Made by a program: the position numbers and the translations under genes. From Candidatus Thorarchaeota archaeon SMTZ1-83 (GTDB lineage: Archaea > Asgardarchaeota > Thorarchaeia > Thorarchaeales > Thorarchaeaceae), in contig LRSK01000118.1 of NCBI GenBank assembly GCA_001563325.1, positions 1 to 5,827 of the forward strand: a stretch of 5,827 nt of DNA, in the 5' to 3' direction. Below the pieces are notes generated by a model. It was not told the DNA's origin, ran no database searches, and saw only the letters and a list, made by a program, of their open reading frames with translations. Shown piece after piece: positions 1 to 5,827 of this stretch. How positions within the stretch are numbered: the stretch's first letter is position 1; each line of letters opens with the position of its first letter.

Positions 1-153
1 TCCATGTTTACAGGGGTTAATCTCTACGTCAGCAATCTCTACAAAATCGACATCAGCTCCAAACTCCTCTGCTGCTTTAAGAGCAGTTTCAACAAGTGTT
101 GAGGTATTGCCGCCTTGTCTATTGCTTCCGGATATGCCTAGAACCCTTGCCAT
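1..153 (-). CDS. NADPH-dependent FMN reductase / iron-sulfur flavoprotein family, N-terminal 51 residues (3' end off window)
   Basis: Only the first 51 codons are inside the window; the frame is open at the left edge. The translation starts MARVLGISGSNRQGGNTS, a beta strand followed by the Ser/Asn/Arg/Gly-rich loop that holds the FMN phosphate in the flavodoxin-like NADPH-dependent FMN reductase family. A helix follows (about residues 18-32), then a second strand (DVDFVEIADVEI). Cys48 follows an Ile-Asn-Pro. In archaeal iron-sulfur flavoproteins (Isf) the compact 4Fe-4S cysteine motif begins at almost this position, so Cys48 may be its first ligand; the remaining cysteines would lie off the window. 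The expected product is a small cytoplasmic flavin-dependent electron carrier or reductase. The ATG is preceded by GAAGGT with a 6-base spacer. The gene has its own likely promoter after the ccmF terminator, so it is probably a separate unit. The family is well supported; FMN reductase versus Isf is not decided. Confidence 0.85.
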   Translation of the reverse strand, partial: MARVLGISGSNRQGGNTSTLVETALKAAEEFGADVDFVEIADVEINPCKHG

Positions 154-207
154 ATTGAAACCTTCAACAATCAATTACACCTGCATGAGATTCAATTTGT
201 AACCAAG

Positions 208-221
208 TTCTTAAGTTTCGC
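208..221 (-). promoter_or_regulatory. candidate archaeal BRE/TATA promoter for the flavoprotein gene
   Basis: Reading the minus strand, GCGAAA (221-216) followed by CTTAAGAA (215-208) resembles a purine-rich BRE followed by a TATA box. It sits just beyond the T-tract of the ccmF terminator and about 58 bases before the flavoprotein ATG. Initiation about 25 bases downstream (near 186) would give a leader of about 30 bases. The match is by eye, and the TATA element is not a consensus TTTATATA. Confidence 0.4.
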
Positions 222-223
222 TA

Positions 224-271
224 TAATAAAAAAGAAAATGAATGCCACTAAAATTAACGCTTTAGTGGCAT
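224..271 (-). terminator. hairpin plus T-tract terminator after ccmF
   Basis: A perfect 11-base inverted repeat (242-252 ATGCCACTAAA against 261-271 TTTAGTGGCAT) encloses an 8-base loop. On the minus strand it begins 23 bases after the ccmF stop. It is followed by a T-rich stretch (about 241-224) that includes a run of six T. This has the form of an intrinsic terminator. In archaea the T-tract alone is usually the main signal, with the hairpin possibly helping or stabilising the transcript 3' end. Confidence 0.75.
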
Positions 272-294
272 AGAGGGTTGTATCATGGCCAATA

Positions 295-2364
295 TCATTC
301 ATTTTCAGCAGATATTGGGATTTCATGTTCCAGTTTGTCTTCTTCAGAACCGTAGAGATCTTCATGCTTTCCTTTGAGGGCTTTTCTGAGATTAGAGAAC
401 TCCATGGCATTCAAAGGTAGCAGGGCCATTATCATTAGGAAGGTGCCAAGCCAAACAAATGAAACCAGAGGAAGAACCCTTGATTCAAGATCTACAGTGT
501 ATGTGCCTGGACCAAGTTGATTGAAAGTTCGGACTGATACAAACACATCCCTGAATGCGGTTGATTGTACAAATACCTCTTGTGACACCTGCTGCCATAG
601 CGGATTTCCCTTAACGACTATTACGCCGAGCCAAGCGGAACCCCCTTCCACTATTTGCACAAGAACACGCATTTCAAAATCGTATTGATCATTCCAATAT
701 ACCAAATTTATGTCAGCCACTCCCATCTCAATGCCTGATGCACCTAGCTGTGCTGAATCACCCTCTAGGTAAGAATTGCGTTGATCGATTACTACGTTTT
801 CACTCAGGAAGACACCAAGCAGTAGAACTACGAGACCCAAGTGGAGCATTAGTCGGCCCATTCGCCTCATTGTGAATGCGCCACCCTCTCTGCCTGCCAA
901 TGTACGGGCAAAGGCAATAACAAGATATGCAACGCCTCCCAGACCCAAGGGTATCAATGCATTAGCTGGCCAATAAAACGTAGGCAGAGCTTGTTCGATG
1001 GTGACTGTTAGAATAGCCAGTACCGCGCCAACACCGATTAGAGCCATTACCAGAATCGATTTCAGCTTCATACGGAAGAGTGTGCTTCTCATGCAGTAGA
1101 ATGCTGAAGCTATGAGAAAAAGTGAGCCTAGATAGAATCCAGCCCTGAAGAACTCCAACCCCACTGAAACCATGTTCTCGGTAAAGCCAAGTGGATCAAT
1201 AATGGCTTCGCCAAGATTGATTGCCGCAGGCAACACGACTCCAGACACTGATGTGGTGAGAATGACCAAAATACCAATCAAGGCGACTTTTAGGGAGAAA
1301 TCCCTGATGTTGGATAGAGAGAAGAAACTCCAACCCTGATCATCGTCTTCATCCTGCAAATCAATATAGCCTGCTCTTATGGTGAGCAGAGTAGCTAGCA
1401 AGAAGTTGAATAGAACAGTTGCAAGCATTGTCCAGCTGACTAAAGTGATTGAGAACCCATGTACGGAATTGAGAACGCCACTCCTAGTCACCCAAGTGGC
1501 GTATATCACTGTCACATAGGTGAATACTAGGAATGAGTCTCTCAGAACATCATTTCTTTTGAAAATAGCGTTCGCATGGAAGTATGCTGTCAGAAGCAAC
1601 CAAGGAACAAGAGAGGTGGTTTCTACGGGATCCCATGCCCAATATCCGCCCCATCCTAAAACTGTGTATGCCCAGTAGGCTCCAATTGCAATTCCCAGGG
1701 AGAGTATAAGCCATGAGGCTACTGTCATGAATCGGGTAAGAAACTCCAGAGCGGGTATAGGCTCAGCATTTCGCTCCTCAGAGCGTACAGTAAAGCCCGC
1801 TAGCTTGACAGAGAATGGTATCACAGCAATTGCGTAGGCAATGAATACAATAGGCGGATGGATGGCGTTCCAAAATGTACTCAAAAGAGGATTAAGTCCC
1901 AAGCCTTCAGAAGGAATGCTTCCAACAACTAATTGGAACGGATCTGATGTTAATGCATTTGCTGCAATCAATACTGTCTGCAACGCGACAAGAATTGCGC
2001 CTCTGTACACAATTGTATCATCTTCATATCCTCGAAGGACCATTCTGTAAGTCATCACTAAGAGAAATGAAATGGCAGTCCAGAATAGTAGTGAGCCTTG
2101 TTGCCCAGCCCAAAGTGAGGAAATCTTAAGCCACCAAACAGAAGTTGAATCCGTTGTTAAATACACATAATCATATTGAAACTGATTCCCGAAAATTAGA
2201 CTTAACATATAGAATGCCGAACCTAGGGCAGCGAGAGTTCCTACTGATACAAACATCATAGAGATAGTATCATAATTTCTAATCCTAGGTCCCAATAGTA
2301 GGATGGCAATGTCAATCACACCAGCTCCTGCTGCTATAATGAGCAATATCGTACCAATGTCCAT
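295..2364 (-). CDS. ccmF: CcmF-type cytochrome c haem lyase, complete
   Basis: This 689-residue polytopic membrane protein catalyses haem ligation to apocytochrome CXXCH cysteines on the outer face of the membrane (System I maturation). Hallmarks of the family are visible. LWAGQQGSLLFW (84-95) matches the CcmF WGGHEGSLLLW segment. The tryptophan-rich WWD haem-handling motif is at 238-255 (WGGYWAWDPVETTSLVPW). TRSGVLNSVHGFS lies at 293-305. Four histidines, H169 (HPP), H263, H302 and H508, occupy the positions of E. coli H173, H261, H303 and H491, which ligate the WWD-domain haem and the transmembrane b haem. About 15 hydrophobic segments can be counted, with a large extracytoplasmic loop (about 522-630) before the last one (632-652), as in known CcmF. 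The length is close to E. coli CcmF (647). An acidic insert (338-343) and an acidic 35-residue tail are distinctive. It starts 18 bases after the upstream gene with its own Shine-Dalgarno, so the two are co-transcribed. Whether it is a general lyase or one dedicated to the nearby cytochrome cannot be seen here. Confidence 0.95.
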   Translation of the reverse strand: MDIGTILLIIAAGAGVIDIAILLLGPRIRNYDTISMMFVSVGTLAALGSAFYMLSLIFGNQFQYDYVYLTTDSTSVWWLKISSLWAGQQGSLLFWTAISFLLVMTYRMVLRGYEDDTIVYRGAILVALQTVLIAANALTSDPFQLVVGSIPSEGLGLNPLLSTFWNAIHPPIVFIAYAIAVIPFSVKLAGFTVRSEERNAEPIPALEFLTRFMTVASWLILSLGIAIGAYWAYTVLGWGGYWAWDPVETTSLVPWLLLTAYFHANAIFKRNDVLRDSFLVFTYVTVIYATWVTRSGVLNSVHGFSITLVSWTMLATVLFNFLLATLLTIRAGYIDLQDEDDDQGWSFFSLSNIRDFSLKVALIGILVILTTSVSGVVLPAAINLGEAIIDPLGFTENMVSVGLEFFRAGFYLGSLFLIASAFYCMRSTLFRMKLKSILVMALIGVGAVLAILTVTIEQALPTFYWPANALIPLGLGGVAYLVIAFARTLAGREGGAFTMRRMGRLMLHLGLVVLLLGVFLSENVVIDQRNSYLEGDSAQLGASGIEMGVADINLVYWNDQYDFEMRVLVQIVEGGSAWLGVIVVKGNPLWQQVSQEVFVQSTAFRDVFVSVRTFNQLGPGTYTVDLESRVLPLVSFVWLGTFLMIMALLPLNAMEFSNLRKALKGKHEDLYGSEEDKLEHEIPISAENE

Positions 2365-2370
2365 TCTGCA

Positions 2371-2380
2371 ATCTCTCCTT
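2371..2380 (-). promoter_or_regulatory. Shine-Dalgarno of ccmF in the 18-base intergenic gap
   Basis: The minus strand reads AAGGAGAGAT, with 10 bases between GGAG and the ATG at 2364. It fills the short gap after the stop codon of the upstream gene (2385-2383) and leaves no room for a promoter. This supports one transcript for the two genes and fixes the ccmF start. Confidence 0.8.
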
Positions 2381-2382
2381 TG

Positions 2383-4605
2383 TTATGCTCCTCTTGTCGA
2401 CCTTCTTTGCCTCGGTTTCTTTTTTGTGGACCTCTTGCGAGCCTCCTTCTTTAGCTCCCTCTGAGTGGAAAGAGATCGTTCTCGTCGAATTCTTGTTATG
2501 CCGTATCCAACACCAGGTGCCACAACAAGGCCTATAGCGGCAGCAGTCTGCCATTGAGACCAGGGTGTTACAAATATGGGTGGTCCAAGAATTGTCAATC
2601 TATAGAAGGCGCTTTCGCCCACATTGCCCGACTCGTCTTCAGCGACACTATAGTATGAAACCACATCACCTTGAACGAAGCTACCAAGCTCTACTTGCCA
2701 TACCAGATATTCCTCATCTGCTCCAACTAATGTGAAGTTCTTTGGCTCGTACGTACCATCATTCACCTTCCAAAATAGCTGGAAGTAAGTGAGGAAACAA
2801 TGCGTGGGAAACTCATAGGTTCCAAACTCAACGATTACATTATCGCCAACTCTAACCTCATCGGGTGGATATACCGTTCTTAGTAAGACGACGGGTTCCC
2901 AGATGTCCTCACGTACGGTGAAATAATACGAGCCAGCAATGAAGGTCTTGCCGAGAGTGTCGTTAGCTACTATCACGAAGTTAACTTGAGTGCCATCAGT
3001 CATGGCGTCAATTGTGGTGTTGTACACGCCTCCAAAACCTGGACTTGGCATAAGCTCAATTAATGTCACATTTGTATCTCCACCATGAGATATGCTGCAA
3101 TTAGCAATGACAGTGTCTACACCATCAGCATCCAGTACTGTAGCTAGGAAGGTAATATCATCAATAGGACGAGGATTTGTTGGAGTCACGCGAACATACG
3201 AAACAACCGGAAGACCATAACTCCAGATTCGCTCTAATGCGAGCATTCCTAATGCCTGGACTCCCGTGTAATGATACTGCCATTCCTCGTCGAAGACTGT
3301 AAACTCCTGGTCCCCGTTTGCATAGAATCCTCCATTGATCTTATCCCAGAGCTTTGATAGGACTATATCTAATGTATCGATTATTAGCTGTATGTAGAAT
3401 GTATCCAAAGTCGCTTCGTACAGTTCCTCCTCTGCCCGAACCATCTGAAACTGAATCTCGGTTGCTTTGTAAGTCTCTGTACCTTCATAATCTGTGGGAG
3501 CATAAGGAACGCCATTCAGCGTTTCTGCGTACCATGCACCGAATGTCTGATCCCAGTTGTAGGACAAGAGTGCATCATGTGCTTCTTCAGCCCAATTCAG
3601 GAGCGATCCATTACCCGTCAATTGATAGCCTCTCAAAAGGGTTCGAATCGCCATTGCATTCAAGTCAGTTATAACAACGGACGGAGGCCTGGACAATGCG
3701 CCTACACTTGGCTCACCACCAGATCTATTTGTGGCAATCCTAAAGCCTTGGTAAATACTCTCATTGTATTGCCTCATGTGCCTAACCATGAAATCAACCG
3801 AGTTCTCCGCCATGGATATCATTGTGGAGTTCGAATACTCAGTACCCGCATCAAACAGAGCAAGAGCTCCAAGAGCGAGATGATCAAGTCGCTTGCCATT
3901 GTTGGGATATGTTTCCAGCACATCATCAGTCACTGAACCATTTCGGTATGCAATGAACGAGAGACCCCCATATATGTCATCATAGAGAATGTCTGTCAAT
4001 GCTCTAATAGCTGATTCTTTTTCAGCAGAGAAATCAAGGCTCGAATTCGCAGACTCCGCCATTGAAAGAGCGTAATAGGCATAGGCTTGAATTCCAGCTC
4101 TTTTCGATTCCATTATATCGACTATCGTAGGATTAACGTGTGCAGAACCTATTGGACGATATACATAGAAACCAGGATAGGATGGATCCAAGAAAAGCTC
4201 AACCATTGTAAGAGCTGCCCTTGACAAAATCTCAGCTAATGTTGCGTTAGCAGTCATATTGTAGACTCTGCTCATGGATGCTATAGCCCAGTAATAGTCT
4301 ATCAGACTCTGAACAGGAATCTGTCCCCCGAGAGCTGTCCATGCGGTGGCGCTCCAGTCACCGAAACCAAGATGGAATACTGTTCCATAGTCTGCATCTA
4401 CGAGATGTTCAATCATAATGTCAGATGTTGCTAAAGCGAAGTCATAGTAAGAACTCACATTGAACTGAGTCTCTTCTTGTGCAGGATATGGCATATCCTC
4501 TATCAGGATTGCAGAACCGTTATGAACAGGCAATGGCTCTGCAGTCATTGTATTCGAAGCCACGATTAGGATCATAATCGTGACAACTATGAAATTTCGA
4601 TACAT
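2383..4605 (-). CDS. secreted membrane-anchored alpha/alpha-barrel-like protein with two Ig-like domains (function unknown)
   Basis: This encodes 740 residues from the chosen start. Residues 1-22 (MYRNFIVVTIMILIVASNTMTA) form a signal peptide. Residues about 54-465 are helix-rich, with spaced D..(Y/F/N)G(G/A) turns at about 209-214 (DDIYGG), 352-357 (DQTFGA) and 421-427 (DKINGGF). This is the layout of (alpha/alpha)6 barrels such as AGE epimerases, six-hairpin glycosidases and the C-terminal part of YyaL proteins. I could not place catalytic residues, so no substrate is claimed. Two beta-rich Ig/fibronectin-like domains follow (about 467-564 and 571-672), then a hydrophobic segment (about 676-702) and a tail with 17 Lys/Arg in its last 36 residues. 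This predicts a type I protein with the bulk outside and the tail in the cytoplasm. Fifteen N-X-S/T sequons all lie on the predicted outside. An in-frame ATG at 4653 would add 16 residues, but it lacks a ribosome site and would place charged residues before the signal peptide. It is co-transcribed with ccmF. Confidence 0.85.
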   Translation of the reverse strand: MYRNFIVVTIMILIVASNTMTAEPLPVHNGSAILIEDMPYPAQEETQFNVSSYYDFALATSDIMIEHLVDADYGTVFHLGFGDWSATAWTALGGQIPVQSLIDYYWAIASMSRVYNMTANATLAEILSRAALTMVELFLDPSYPGFYVYRPIGSAHVNPTIVDIMESKRAGIQAYAYYALSMAESANSSLDFSAEKESAIRALTDILYDDIYGGLSFIAYRNGSVTDDVLETYPNNGKRLDHLALGALALFDAGTEYSNSTMISMAENSVDFMVRHMRQYNESIYQGFRIATNRSGGEPSVGALSRPPSVVITDLNAMAIRTLLRGYQLTGNGSLLNWAEEAHDALLSYNWDQTFGAWYAETLNGVPYAPTDYEGTETYKATEIQFQMVRAEEELYEATLDTFYIQLIIDTLDIVLSKLWDKINGGFYANGDQEFTVFDEEWQYHYTGVQALGMLALERIWSYGLPVVSYVRVTPTNPRPIDDITFLATVLDADGVDTVIANCSISHGGDTNVTLIELMPSPGFGGVYNTTIDAMTDGTQVNFVIVANDTLGKTFIAGSYYFTVREDIWEPVVLLRTVYPPDEVRVGDNVIVEFGTYEFPTHCFLTYFQLFWKVNDGTYEPKNFTLVGADEEYLVWQVELGSFVQGDVVSYYSVAEDESGNVGESAFYRLTILGPPIFVTPWSQWQTAAAIGLVVAPGVGYGITRIRRERSLSTQRELKKEARKRSTKKKPRQRRSTRGA

Positions 4606-4614
4606 TGTATCAAT

Positions 4615-4621
4615 AGCTCCT
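4615..4621 (-). promoter_or_regulatory. Shine-Dalgarno that selects the 4605 start
   Basis: The minus strand reads AGGAGCT, with 11 bases between AGGAG and the ATG at 4605. The alternative in-frame ATG at 4653 is preceded by GGATAACTTCAA, which has no convincing ribosome site. The site therefore favours the shorter protein, which begins directly with its signal peptide. Confidence 0.7.
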
Positions 4622-4710
4622 AAGATAAGTCTGCGGTCGAAGTCGATGACCATTTGAAGTTATCCGAATGGCATACTGCTAGCGTTAGTCACGCATGCGG
4701 GACTCATAGG

Positions 4711-4746
4711 TGAAAAAATAGGGGGAACGGATGCTTATGCATCCGT
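4711..4746 (-). terminator. hairpin plus T-tract terminator after the cytochrome gene
   Basis: A perfect 8-base inverted repeat (4727-4734 ACGGATGC against 4739-4746 GCATCCGT) has a 4-base loop. On the minus strand it begins 34 bases after the cytochrome stop. It is followed by TTCCCCCTA and then six T (4718-4713). It probably ends or attenuates the cytochrome transcript and separates it from the next two genes. The C-run between stem and T-tract is unusual. Nothing else firm is visible in the 175-base gap 4606-4780. Confidence 0.65.
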
Positions 4747-4780
4747 AGTCGCCCATGAGTTAATTCCAACCTTGTTCGCT

Positions 4781-5827
4781 CTATCGTCGACGTCCGACGA
4801 GAATTCCTAGAACCAAACCAATGACAATACCACCAACACTACCAGCGACGATGAGAAGTGTGTCTGCACCGATAACAGTAACGGTAGTGGTGATTGTATT
4901 TGTGACAGTCACAGTGACTTCTTCGGGAACACTCTCATAGAAAGTCGCCTTGGCCTCCAGCAAATCTCTGTAGGCAGCGTTTAGTTCCTCGAAGATAGTC
5001 CCAGGATTATGGAATCCTTGCGATCTGTCGTAGCCAAGCAGGTCGAATACATACTCTGCATTATCAATGTCAAGAATGAGATCATCGACAAGAGTATGAT
5101 CGGCTCCCGCTGTGTCATTGTAGGCGAGAATAAGGGTTCTCAAAGCATCGGATTCAGAGTAGAACTCAGTAGAGAGCGCCGTAAAGGCGTCCTGAATCAT
5201 CTCCAACTGACCGAGTGCCCATTCCTCAGTGTCCATGTGGCAGAAATCACTCTGGCCGCAAGCGGCAGTGAGATTGAGTGCAAAGCTGTGGTTAACGAAC
5301 GGATTTCCGCTCTGTCTAGTGAGTGAATATCCGTGGCAGCTAATACACTCAACGCCAGCTAGGTCATGAGGCCCTCCCTTGTAGATTTCATACATTGGAT
5401 GCCTGAGCTCAATGTGGCAAAGCCCACAGAGCTCTGTTGCATTTGTGGCTCTGATGTAACCTGGAGCCAGCACATCTTCGCTACCTTTGGTAGTTTCGTA
5501 TAGTTCAGTCCAGTCTGAGTGGACTGCGTGACATGCAGGACAGGTTATGGCGTTGTAGTTGCCATCGACATCAGCGAATGTTTCGTCTACATCGGGAGAA
5601 GTGGTAGCGAGCTCATCTGGGTTTGTTAGGAAGATTGAACCCTCAGCTGTCATGCAGTGCATGCAGCTTTCGCTCGCATGGCCACTAGCCCTTAAGTCCT
5701 CTAGAGAATCCGCATGTGCAGAAGTCGACCACCAGCCACCCTGGTATGGATGATCACCCATTGGGTCACCTGTGTGACAAGTAAGGCATGGCGCACCATC
5801 ATAGGCCACCCATTCCGCAGCACTGAC
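4781..5827 (-). CDS. membrane-anchored multiheme cytochrome c, NrfA/octaheme nitrite reductase superfamily (5' end off window)
   Basis: The frame stays open to the right edge, giving 348 visible residues (numbered from 5827). The GTG at 5809 lies inside the frame and is not a believable start, because VSAAEW continues upstream of it without a break. Canonical haem sites CXXCH are at residues 14-18, 96-100, 134-138 and 161-165. A CMHCM lies at 55-59 and a CX5CH at 190-197. Residues 143-165 (HPMYE, then GPH, then AGVECISCH) match the NrfA block that carries its active-site His264 and haem 4, with the same 18-residue His-to-Cys spacing. NHSF (H180) and GFHNP (H273) resemble distal-ligand motifs of this superfamily. 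The C-terminal helical region (200-298) also fits. A Thr/Val-rich stalk (304-318) leads to a transmembrane anchor (about 321-345) and RRR. The haem domain should therefore face outward. Its role is electron transfer or reduction of a small N/S oxyanion; nitrite reduction is not established. At least one haem lies N-terminal to the NrfA-like core, so an octaheme form is possible. Confidence 0.88.
   Translation of the reverse strand, partial: VSAAEWVAYDGAPCLTCHTGDPMGDHPYQGGWWSTSAHADSLEDLRASGHASESCMHCMTAEGSIFLTNPDELATTSPDVDETFADVDGNYNAITCPACHAVHSDWTELYETTKGSEDVLAPGYIRATNATELCGLCHIELRHPMYEIYKGGPHDLAGVECISCHGYSLTRQSGNPFVNHSFALNLTAACGQSDFCHMDTEEWALGQLEMIQDAFTALSTEFYSESDALRTLILAYNDTAGADHTLVDDLILDIDNAEYVFDLLGYDRSQGFHNPGTIFEELNAAYRDLLEAKATFYESVPEEVTVTVTNTITTTVTVIGADTLLIVAGSVGGIVIGLVLGILVGRRR

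Noticed and set aside
2312..2554. An 80-codon minus-strand frame spanning the junction of the barrel protein and ccmF.
   Set aside because: It overlaps the basic tail of one gene and the start of the next in another frame; its composition (Cys/Arg/Ser-rich) is that of an out-of-frame reading.
3354..3936. Plus-strand open frames of 106 and 119 codons inside the 740-residue gene.
   Set aside because: They lie opposite a well-supported secreted protein, have no recognisable domain, and look like antisense shadows.
4682..4698. Short GCGT/ACGC inverted repeat and GCATGC in the intergenic gap, considered as an operator.
   Set aside because: A four-base stem and a six-base palindrome are expected by chance at this length.
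4640..4706. A possible TATA-like promoter for the 740-residue gene (minus strand, around GGATAACTTCAAATGG).
   Set aside because: The match to a BRE/TATA consensus is too weak to separate from chance, although a promoter is expected somewhere after the terminator.
5009..5326. A 105-codon plus-strand frame opposite the cytochrome gene.
   Set aside because: It lies antisense to the conserved haem-binding region and has no family features.
5651..5665. Repeated TGCATG within the CMHCM codons, considered as a regulatory palindrome.
   Set aside because: It is explained by coding for Cys-Met-His-Cys-Met and has no regulatory context.

Overview
The window looks archaeal. The evidence is two cell-surface proteins held by C-terminal membrane anchors rather than lipoboxes, dense N-glycosylation sequons outside the anchor, a Thr/Val-rich stalk before one anchor, and a BRE/TATA-like promoter. 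Moderate GC content and the style of the secreted proteins would fit an Asgard (Thorarchaeia-like) or other uncultivated anaerobic archaeon. That assignment is an inference from style, not from a marker gene.

All four genes lie on the minus strand, so transcription runs right to left. From the right edge: (1) the 3' part of a membrane-anchored multiheme cytochrome c (4781 to beyond 5827) related to the NrfA/octaheme nitrite reductase superfamily, followed by a hairpin plus T-tract terminator. (2) A 740-residue secreted, glycosylated-looking protein (2383-4605) with an alpha/alpha-barrel-like domain, two Ig-like domains, a transmembrane segment and a very basic tail. (3) After only 18 bases, a complete CcmF-type cytochrome c haem lyase (295-2364), closed by a strong hairpin plus T-tract terminator. 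(4) A new promoter and the first 51 codons of a flavodoxin-fold FMN reductase or iron-sulfur flavoprotein (1-153).

The clearest link is between the cytochrome, which needs covalent haem attachment outside the membrane, and CcmF, which performs the final haem ligation. The cytochrome has four canonical CXXCH sites plus two abnormal ones. One is CXXCM, which falls at the place of the NrfA catalytic-haem CXXCK by motif order. The other is CX5CH. It also keeps the NrfA-type HPxYE...H...GVxCxxCH block but lacks the roughly 45-residue segment that carries the active-site Tyr and calcium site in NrfA. This suggests a divergent, surface-exposed oxidoreductase or electron conduit, possibly with its own lyase in the way NrfE or CcsA1 serve unusual haem sites in bacteria. 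The middle protein has no recognised function. Its tight coupling to ccmF and extracellular topology make it the least explained part of the locus.
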